A DNA stretch of 64,000 nucleotides from Portunus trituberculatus (taxonomy: Eukaryota > Arthropoda > Malacostraca > Decapoda > Portunidae). Positions within the stretch are counted from its first letter, which is position 1. Each line of letters opens with the position of its first letter. Both the position numbers and the translations under genes were made by a program. Positions 35,505-64,000 of this stretch are shown one piece after another. The DNA is taken from contig NC_059294.1 in NCBI RefSeq assembly GCF_017591435.1, forward strand, positions 937,501 through 1,001,500. The letters run 5' to 3'. Below the pieces are notes generated by a model that had not been told where the DNA came from, ran no database searches, and worked only from the letters and a program-made list of their open reading frames with translations.

Positions 35505-37505
35505 TACACAAACGTCATGATCACAACGAGTCTTGGTCTGCCACTCTACTCACGCTCAGAGATGTGACCACGAGGGAGGGGATTGCACGCTCAGGAGGTC
35601 AGGTTATATCATGAGAGACAAAAGAAGCCATAAATCCGAACCGGTAGTGGTCTGAGCTCTCATTGGCTTTGTCAGAATACATTTCGTCTTGAACGATGCT
35701 GCCTCCTTGCCATCCACCCACGCTGCTTCTCTACTCGACTTAGTGCATTATTATTTCTTTTATCAAGCACTGGCAATTTTAGTGATATGTTAATGTCATA
35801 AACCTAGTAAATGGTTCATATATTCTGCGACAGGTTTATATGTGTCTGTTATTTTCCACTGGCAGCTTTTCTCATTTACACCGGCAACATATGCAGTTTT
35901 CTTTTCCGCTTTTTGTCGTTTTCTATTCTTTATAGCAAACGGTTCCTTCCAACCCTTTCACACGTATTAAACTCGTGTTCCATATTCTATAATTTAAACC
36001 TTTCCTTCTCCCCTCCTCCGTTTCTTCCTTCCCGTCCTACCTGCTTCCCACTCACCCCCTCTCGACCACTGCATCCCTCCACCAATTACGTGGTAGACGC
36101 ACACTACTTTGCATCAATTAGGAAGGTTTAAATCCATATTTCCAGGCCAGCAATGGGGCGTTTTGTATTCTAAGGCACCGCTTGTTCCAGCCTCACTTTC
36201 TCTACCTCCACTGGATGTTCTCTGACCCGCCACTGCATGAGAAGCAGAGTAATTTCGAAACATGCCCTTGGCTTAACGCACTCATTCAAATCTCAGACAG
36301 TAAGGTGCATGTAGATAGTATATTTGAACAGATGATGGAGTTTAATTATGTAAAGTTTCATCAGAGAGAAGTTCATGGTGGTGGTATGGTAGCTTATGGT
36401 TTATTTTTTCTATGTGTGATTTTTTTCTTTGTGCCTCGCAGTAGTTGACCTAAAATCTCTCGTTCCAGTTATAGGGAACACCTTGCAACACGTTTGGTTC
36501 GAACATTCGCACCGACGCACCCTGCACTGTTATAGAGCGATGCATCCTATGTCTATATTCAGAAAACTGTTTGTTTCTCTACCTATTCCTCATCACTCTC
36601 ATTTACTTACTTATTTACTCACTCATTCATTCTTCCATTAACACACGTAGACAGACTTAATATTCTCACACAAGGTGAATCCTCGCGTGCAGTCGCTTGT
36701 TACCTTGGAATTCCTTCTCTCCATTGTAAAAAAAAAGAGTATCTCAAGGTTGCTTTCCTTCAAAGAAAATGTCATGGTATTTAAATCTAAATCTGATACG
36801 AAGGTCTTCTCGTTCTTCATTTTCTCGCCACCTCCTCGCTTCACTGTTTTCCAGCCACTGACAGCCACGCTGATCGAAGCGAGGCGGCGAGGGATGCAGA
36901 ATAATGCAACATTTGCCGTGGTTCTAAATCATCGTCAACTGGCAAGACAGGCATGATGATGAATTAATAGACAGCCGTACCATGCGATGTGGCGCACCGC
37001 CCCTTGTCAGCACTCACAGTTACCTACAAACCTTGCCAACTCACGGACTCAGGTAAGGCTTGGTATGAGCAAGCTGGAGGACATGTGACAGGCTCTGCCT
37101 TGTATCAGGGTGCTGTGTGCGTTGTTTACCACGTGTGATCACAAAAAGCACCAAGAATGGTAGAGTGTTTGTTGTTTATGAGGTATATTTACGAAACCAT
37201 CATTTCAGTAAATAAGATAAACATTTTATAAGAATTGTTTGTGCTGTACTGTTGTGGTGAAAATATTGCTTTTAATCTAAACTTTCAGGACTCGAAAAAT
37301 GCAAATACATCATGTAGTTTAAGTTGCTCCTTTATTCGTGTTGACCGGCATCATTTAACCAAAATACTAATTAGCACTACTACGTTTCAATTAGATATAT
37401 TGATATTCAGACAATTTTTCATTTTTTGTGAATTCTAAATAATTTAAAAGAAACTTGTTTATTCTACACAACGTGACGCTCGTGACACGGTGATTTTCTG
37501 CCAGG
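35502..37505. other. Upstream flank of the channel gene
   Basis: No exon or TATA box could be assigned. An E-box-type cacgtg lies near 37130, about 375 bp before the first coding exon. Promoter position unknown. Confidence 0.45.
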
Positions 37506-52895
<15,390 letters not shown>

Positions 52896-53093
52896 GACTA
52901 TCTTCACATTCACTGGGAGCGTTCACATATATTTTCAGATACATTAGCAAGTACCTCCCTTACTTACTCAATCAGCCATTCAATGACGTGATTAGTTTTA
53001 ATGAATACGAAAGCACATCCCATAAAATACGTCCCTGAGAACACATTCGATAAGCGGTGGAAGTACTCCTTATTTCTTACTAATCTTTCAGAC

Positions 53094-53099
53094 AATAAA
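53094..53099 (+). terminator. Polyadenylation signal AATAAA (proximal) of the channel gene
   Basis: Canonical AATAAA about 200 bases after the stop codon. A short 3' UTR ending here would be plausible. Confidence 0.5.
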
Positions 53100-53619
53100 A
53101 CTAAAGAGATATTTACCACTGCACCTCACTAAGTTTTTTAAATCAGGTGTCAGAGAAAGCAGAAATATTATACTTGCCTGAATATCTTAGGAAATTAATA
53201 ACAGCTATCGAAACATACCTTCCTGTATGAAAACATGCTAAATAGACAGAGTATATACTTCTCAGTTTCTTCACCTTCACTTTCCCTCCGTCCTTCACCT
53301 CTCGCAAGATCATCCCGAAGTCCTCTCCTATCCTCCCGAGGCTCCCTCCCTGCTACCCCTCACCAGCTCCTCATCGCCACGCACGCTGCATCCCTCCACA
53401 CCTTATGAGGGACTAAGGCAGCTTTTATTAACTCCTGCACACAAATATTTGTTGGGTATCGCAACTTCTTATTTACATCACGGCGTTCACTCTTCATTCT
53501 TTATGTTACGTGAATCTACTTGTTTCAATTCAGATATAAATATAACTTTTTTTTGAGTGGTTTGCATTTTTACTTTTATACAAGATGGCTCTCTTATTTA
53601 CTTTTTGTAGACTCGATTC

Positions 53620-53625
53620 AATAAA
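53620..53625 (+). terminator. Polyadenylation signal AATAAA (distal) of the channel gene
   Basis: Second canonical AATAAA, about 725 bases after the stop, followed within 30 bases by a GT/T-rich segment (cagtgttacaggctttttg) as expected for a cleavage site. The two signals allow short and long 3' UTRs. Confidence 0.45.
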
Positions 53626-53649
53626 CAGCACAGTGTTACAGGCTTTTTG

Positions 53650-55139
53650 AAAGATCATTCATTAACTGACCATTGTACTAAGGTTAATCTGCTGAAAGTT
53701 ATATTTACTTGATCTGCTTTACATTGTCTGCTTAACTCTACCGATGAAAGAAATATGCACAAAAAAAAAAAAAAAAAAAATGGTCAGTAAGAGAAGCATC
53801 GCCAGAGGAAAGGGCGAGGTGGCGGATAAAGGTACAAGCGTGGCTGCAGTCAACATAAGGTATAAGAAAGTGATCATCCACACATATGATAAAATAAGGC
53901 AAGAGCATGACAACGCTGCACATGCCACACAAGACCATTGCTCGCCTTGGGGACGCCGAGGCAAGACAAGGCCAGTCAGCGACGTAGAAGGCTGCCGGGC
54001 TGTACCTGCCTTTGTTGCACCCTGATTCGAGTCTTAATTACTTGCCGGCTTCTTACCTGGCAGTGGGCGGAGGAAGGCGCCGACTTGATTACCTGAGTTA
54101 CGTGGCCAGAACAGGTACTCGATGCAATGACGTTTTTTGAATTAATGAGAGGGTAATGTGACCGCTGGACGTCGAACTTTAGGTGATGTGTTTCCCTAAA
54201 CCTCGGTACGAAGAACATAATTTTCCCTTTGTTTTTATGGTCGCATATTTTGGCTTAACTTCTCAGTAAATATATTTTGTGTATTTTCTTTTTGTACTGT
54301 ACGTCATTCAAATTCTTATGTAACTCATCCACGAAATCTGCTCTTATCCACAGTTTGTATCATGATTCAATCCCTCATGTGCAGCCTCGCTAAAATCATT
54401 CCAGTTTGGCATCCACGCTTCCCTCTTGTTGCATGCATGGTCTTTCTTTGGCTGTTTCTCCTACTCCTTCTTGACTTCTTTTAACCATCACCCTTCCGCG
54501 CTCATTTGCCCCGGAGTGCATATGCCCGCGCGTCCCCCGTGGCTGACTTAAGGAGGGGCGGGGCGCACCTGGAATACTAACAGCAAGAGGCAATGAGCGG
54601 TGCTATTTTCCTCGGTTTAAGTGGAGTTTACAGCATTATTTTAATGATCATTACGTGTGGTGGTCATCACCTGATGCTGCCGGGAGAAGAGGACACCGCA
54701 TACAGACAAGGTCCTTGTGCTACAGCAGACACCTGCAAAAGGGCGGCGCTCCATGTTAAAGCTCCGCCCACCGCTCTAGTAACATACTTGAAAGCCGCCG
54801 CTTCTGGTGATTAGCGTGACACAGGCGCCCTGACAAGACTGTCGACTTAATATTCTGCTTATTTTCAAACGAAAAGTTCACTTGTCCTGGTCTAACGAGA
54901 ATCGGTAAGCAGTCTGTAATCTGACATACGCTACCATTCTTCATCTCAACCGGAGAAAATTGATTCAGGGTTACCGCCTCACGTAGCCACCGGGAGCAGC
55001 GAACCAATGTGAAACATCAACGAGAGATTGTGGCATGAAGGAGCGAGAGGATGTTATAGTGGTGTGGTGATCACGACCACTGTGCTGCGGTGAACACCAG
55101 GAAAGGATAGTAATATGGGAATTAACATTACTCAGCCTA
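53650..55139. other. Non-coding downstream region
   Basis: Includes an A20 run at 53761. A 73-codon frame at 54593-54814 starts with a hydrophobic segment (AIFLGLSGVYSIILMIIT) but lacks supporting context. Confidence 0.45.

Positions 55140-55209
<70 letters not shown>
55140..55209. repeat. (CA)35 microsatellite
   Basis: Perfect dinucleotide array. Confidence 0.97.
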
Positions 55210-55210
<1 letters not shown>

Positions 55211-56959
55211 TTATTTTGGCTCATAAATAATTGAAGACATCCACTATTTTACCTATAAAGGTTAATGTTTTCTCTTTCTGCCTATGTACCTTGTCCATGT
55301 TTGGCATGCCCTGCATAACTGAATAAGGAAGACCGGAGCATGCCAAACTACGGGCGAGAATATTACCTAGTGTTGATATTTCAATGTAATCCCTAACAAT
55401 AAAATTTGTTGTGGTAACGTGGCGATGAATTAAAAAGAAATATAATATCAGTGAAGAGAAATATGTATCAACGTAAAAGGAAAACAATCTAGATCAAAAC
55501 TATCCACATGAAATTGATAAAATTCAGTTTCTAAAAATTATTAAAGTAAAAACAAAAGCCAGTACCTACTTTGATACAAGAGAAACGAAACCACAACACT
55601 TCTAAAAATCATTAAATCATTAGTTCACTGACGATTCAAATATACATAAAGGAAATGCTGATGAATTTTGCAAGGAAAGGAGAGAAGCAAGGAGTCATAA
55701 AAATGCACTAGCTTCTGCAACTTTCCGATATGAATTATAGAACATAAATAGTATTAAATATTGTGTACTTACTTCATGGTGGACACAGCGCCTTTGGAAA
55801 CGATCTGCAACATGAAATACGAAAATTAAAAAGTCGAAGGCACTTGCTGTCTAATGACCGTAGAAAAACATAATGAAGGTAAAAAATCTAGAAGACAATA
55901 TGTGACACTAACATCACGGTCAAAAACAACGTTCAACGGATCCTAATGAAATAACAACAGTAGCAAAATATAAAGCTTAAAACAAATTTGTAGCAAAAAC
56001 TATATGGCAAATTACGAAGCTACTTACACCAGGATAGATTTTTTTGTTGATCATAACACACTCTGCTTCCGGTGCCTCTTATTCTTTCCGTATTATTTTA
56101 CATTTGAACATTTGACGAGGACAGAAAAATGTCCTGGGTTTCCCAAGGAACGTGGGGTGAGGCTGGTTAGATGACAACGGATAATTAGTCTTCTCTTTCG
56201 TGACCTAAAACCTGATCCGTGGCTTCATCCCTAAGGCAGTGAGGGCGTGGTGCTGCCTCGACCATCCATTGCCATTCCAAGGTTCCTGTGTCTATTAGCA
56301 GATAATTTGTAACACCAGGATGAATATTTCTTAAACTGAAGTGGTGCAGCATCCCGTACGAAATTACAGCAGATCTTATAAGTTACAGCACGAAGGCGAG
56401 ACACATGTATTACAGAATTATGGTACTATATTTTCTTCTCACAGTTTCAATAATTAAACGTACCTTTGCGTATTCATTGTTTTGTTGGCGAAAGTAAGAC
56501 ATAATGGGCCTGAAGAACACATATTGGGTAGTAAGAATAACAACCCCATTAGTACTGAACTAGAATATATTTCACACAACACAATATTGGCATATACCAT
56601 TAAGTTTCATCATTTGGCTATCGTATACCAGTTACCATCATTCAGTACACATCAGTATGACTGTCACATGGAAATAATTCATGAAGTGTGCAGTCAGTTA
56701 GTAAATACTTGCACACGATGCATGATTGTTTGCAACCTATGTAATTAAGCCTCTATTGGGAACAGAACGATCTGATCAAATGAACAGTGCTGGCCAAACT
56801 GTTGGTCTTGTAGGATACTGTCTATATGTAGCCAATAATCCGAAGTGCTAACGTGATAATTACAGGCGTCAGGACAGATCACTGGTGAAATCAATGCTAC
56901 ATCAATGCTACACAGATCATTATATATTGTTTTTTTTTTTTCTCTCTCTTCATGCAAAT

Positions 56960-56963
<4 letters not shown>
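55210..56963. other. Non-coding, AT-rich
   Basis: Nothing identified. Confidence 0.55.
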
Positions 56964-57009
<46 letters not shown>

Positions 57010-57028
57010 GTACAAACACACCCACACA

Positions 57029-57102
<74 letters not shown>
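56964..57102. repeat. Compound (CA)n-(TC)n microsatellite
   Basis: (CA)n to about 57008, a short CA-rich link, then (TC)n 57030-57102. Confidence 0.96.
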
Positions 57103-57104
<2 letters not shown>

Positions 57105-57420
57105 TTACACGCGCACACACACAATTTAAACGATCTGACATCAGAAAACTGTTTTCCATTAATCGCAGAGATTCCCAAAGTTAAAACTGCGTTCATGGTC
57201 ATTTCCAAGAATTTGAGGGTGTTCGTGCAGCGGCAGGCAAAGAGGATGATAACAATTTCGCATGGTAGATCGGCGGGCTGGTCTTTCATAAACCTGATGG
57301 CAGCGATGGGCGGCTCTTTTCATCGCTTGCGTAATCGACTCGTCTAACGAGGCCAGAAAAATAATTGAGGTTGATGAAGGTTGGAGAGAAGCACCAAGAT
57401 CTGCAAACTGAAGTTCGATA

Positions 57421-57422
<2 letters not shown>

Positions 57423-57495
<73 letters not shown>
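57423..57495. repeat. (AT)36 microsatellite
   Basis: Perfect dinucleotide array. Confidence 0.97.
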
Positions 57496-57498
<3 letters not shown>

Positions 57499-58243
57499 AT
57501 CTTTCATATTCTACATATTTCATCTTTATTTCCGCAGTGTCGCTATGGTTGTCAGTTATTTCCAGTTCCCTTCACTCTCTCAGGACTGCCTCTGTTCGCC
57601 AAACACCACCTACAGCAAGCAACACTCAGACACCTTGTTCAGAGAGAGATTGCACCAGATAAAGAGAACAAAGAACATCACCACGAAGACTCTCACGCAG
57701 TTAACTCCTGAGGAAAAAAAACACGTATATAATTGCAAAAACAAAGAAACTTTCCAGTAATCCTCTCTTCCATTGCTACGCCTCACCACATGCAAACATT
57801 GGTTACTGAATAAGAATAATAATTTATAAATAATGGTACAGTTAAAATAGGCGAGGCAGACGCAGAACCACCAGCTGTCAGCCACTGAAGGCATGATTAT
57901 CAATGAAACTTATCAAGAAGACCAAACTCGTTGGGTGAGTTCCAGGCGTCGTTATGGTTCTCTTCCCCTCTACCTGTTTGCTGGCCAGGCTGTGCTCCTC
58001 CCGCGGTGACTCTACTGTCCACGGTGATGAAAGCATGCGCCTTCCTCACACACACACACACACACACACACACCTACGGATTTATTATTTTGGTATTGTT
58101 ATTTTTCTGTTTCTTTTCCTCGTCGTTCCTTTCGTCCTCCTTTTTATGCTTCTCATTCTTCTCTTATTTTTGTTCTGCTTACTTTCATCATCATTCAATG
58201 GAAATATTATGCAGATCGCTATAGACAATCCTTTCAATTAATT

Positions 58244-58300
<57 letters not shown>
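57496..58300. other. Non-coding with (CA)13 at 58047-58072 and (TC)n at 58247-58300
   Basis: No exon-like frame; two short dinucleotide arrays. Confidence 0.55.
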
Positions 58301-58305
<5 letters not shown>

Positions 58306-58567
58306 TATCGTTCATAGCCTGCAATTAATAAAGCGGCCGCCTCCAGCCAATCCGGTCGGCTGGAAATTAAGTAGCAATTATTAAACAATTTAACGACCTA
58401 AATTGCCTGAACTGGTCTATTCACATAGAAAAAAAACCCTTCATTGTCAATTTTTTGAGACATATTTTTTGGAAAAGTATACCACAAACACATCAAACTT
58501 TATCATAGTTTTGTGGAGGCAACGATAATTAGTGGGAAGAATGTAAAGATGTGATACAGGTTTACAT

Positions 58568-58713
<146 letters not shown>

Positions 58714-58829
58714 CAATTAATCTTTAAGAACTTTCTATATCTTTTCTTATAATTCTGGATATCGATTAAAAAAAGCTGAATTAATGGTTTGGTATACATC
58801 TCTTCTTTTTTTTCATAAGTCTACATGAG

Positions 58830-58837
58830 CACACACA

Positions 58838-58908
<71 letters not shown>

Positions 58909-58956
58909 GATTATCATTACCGAAAAAAAAAGGTTGGAAAGTATGTTACCACCGCC

Positions 58957-59035
<79 letters not shown>

Positions 59036-59036
59036 A
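58830..59036. repeat. Compound (CA)n ... (TC)n microsatellite
   Basis: CA about 58830-58903, 57 bp of ordinary sequence, TC 58961-59036. Confidence 0.96.
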
Positions 59037-59337
59037 TTGCTTCCCTTTATTGTTTTCTTCGTTCGCTTCATTCCTTCTGACCTTCGCCTCGAGTCAAACA
59101 CCAGCCTTAAATTTTCTCAATGACTGACTTCAAATCATAACTGACTGTCTTGCCATTCTTCTTAGATGAGGAGAATGTTCATTCTTGCCATTACTTTATG
59201 CTCTTGAAAGTACAGAGCAGAGAATTATCTTATGTATAGTGTTCAGGGTTGGTATTAAAGGAAGAAAAGAACCTAATTTGGATTTTTGGAAGGTTAAAAG
59301 AAAAAAAAGGAAATGAGTTTATATGATATTGCTAAAT

Positions 59338-59446
<109 letters not shown>

Positions 59447-59676
59447 GCAAACGATTTCTTACTTCAAGCAGCTTTTCCTATCTATTTTTCTAAAAACATG
59501 ACACCTGTCGTCCATTATTTTTGTTTATTATTGTGGCAGCTGTCATTGACTAAAGTTGCCGTTGACGTGAAACTTGGGCCTACTACTCCTCCTCCTCCCC
59601 GTCCACACCTCCATTCCATTCCCTATCCCCATAAGTGCATGCACATGTACAGTACATATATATATAGGTACATACA

Positions 59677-63152
<3,476 letters not shown>

Positions 63153-63263
63153 ACACACACACACACACACACACACACGATTATTATGTGGGTGCAAGGA
63201 AACAGGTCTAGTTTTGATTAACTTGCAACCTGAGTCAATATATCACTGACTTCTCTCCATCAC

Positions 63264-63351
<88 letters not shown>
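63153..63351. repeat. (CA)13 and (GT)43 microsatellites
   Basis: CA 63153-63178 and GT 63266-63351, an inverted pair about 87 bp apart. Confidence 0.95.
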
Positions 63352-63354
<3 letters not shown>

Positions 63355-64000
63355 CATCAACCTTGTTGCATTGGATATGAATGGAAATTACTAGCTTGCA
63401 TAAAATTCGCTCAAATGGAGTCAAAACATATTCAGGTGTAGTACAAATCCACAACACCAATTAACCCAGCGTCTCTAAAGGGAGAGGCAGACATGAAGAA
63501 ACAACAACAAAAAAAAAAAAAGAGAAACTGCATTCACACACGCATATACTTCCTATAAGCTGATTTTATATATAGAAAACTAAAGAGAGAAAGCACATTC
63601 AACTTTCTAACACTAAATAAAAGACAAAAATAACATCTCAGTAGCGTATAAGATTAAAATTTGTGAGGGACAGCCGCGTCTCGGAGTGTCATGGTTCTCG
63701 ATAACAGAGTGGATGATGGAGCGGCGACAACCACACGAAGGCCGCAGTTATTAAGGGGCGTCAAATACCACATGTTCCTCGACACCTTGACGCATCCAAG
63801 CGATATTTCCTTCCCTCGCGCTTTGTAATTATTCCCACACGATCACCTGGAGACATTAGTTGTGGTGATAAAAGCTTCAAAGGCACCGCGGGTGACGAAA
63901 GCCAGACACTCAGGCAGGTGGGGGAGGCGGCACTGGTTTGTATGAAGGTGTACGGGTGCATATGAAGGTGGATACTAGTAGGAAAACGTTGGAATACTAT
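63352..64000. other. Non-coding, nothing firm
   Basis: 63660-63920 is more GC-rich with cgcagttattaaggggcg and tttgtaattattcccac words; no gene supported. Confidence 0.45.

Overview
The window looks like nuclear DNA of a decapod crustacean, probably a crab. I infer this from intron-rich genes with GT-AG splicing, a very high simple-sequence-repeat load (by my rough tally about one eighth of the bases), tRNA-derived SINEs with (CA)n flanks, and the 3' end of a LINE whose reverse-transcriptase C-terminus resembles copies common in crab genomes. No bacterial, viral or organellar signal was seen.

Layout. 1-8.7 kb is non-coding and holds a SINE, two long (AT)n arrays (223 and 409 bp), several other dinucleotide arrays, a stretch rich in homeodomain-type cores (4.49-4.87 kb) and three evenly spaced CCAAT boxes (6.2 kb). 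8.75-10.16 kb holds an unrecognised single-pass membrane protein gene whose frame is broken at an A12 run. 10.2-37.5 kb is gene-poor: five long trinucleotide or polypurine tracts, many dinucleotide arrays, a second type of SINE (17.1 kb) and a 5'-truncated LINE (31.9-32.5 kb).

37.5-52.9 kb (+ strand) holds the main gene. I assembled 15 coding exons by hand with every junction phase checked. They encode about 905 residues: signal peptide, pentraxin/laminin-G-like domain, C-type-lectin-like domain, LDL-receptor class A module, then a complete Cys-loop ligand-gated ion-channel domain (Cys-loop with 13 intervening residues, four membrane segments, short M3-M4 loop). Three recognition modules typical of innate-immunity, matrix or receptor proteins are thus joined to a neurotransmitter-type pore. 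The M2 border lacks the Pro-Ala-Arg motif of anion channels and has Glu at -2'. The introns contain long microsatellites; exon 5 sits between complementary (TC)n and (GA)n arrays, intron 8 carries an antisense SINE and intron 13 a decayed LINE tail.

52.9-64 kb has the 3' UTR with two AATAAA signals and then non-coding DNA with more microsatellites. Only two protein-coding genes are supported, and they show no evident functional link. All family assignments are by eye from motifs; no database search was possible.
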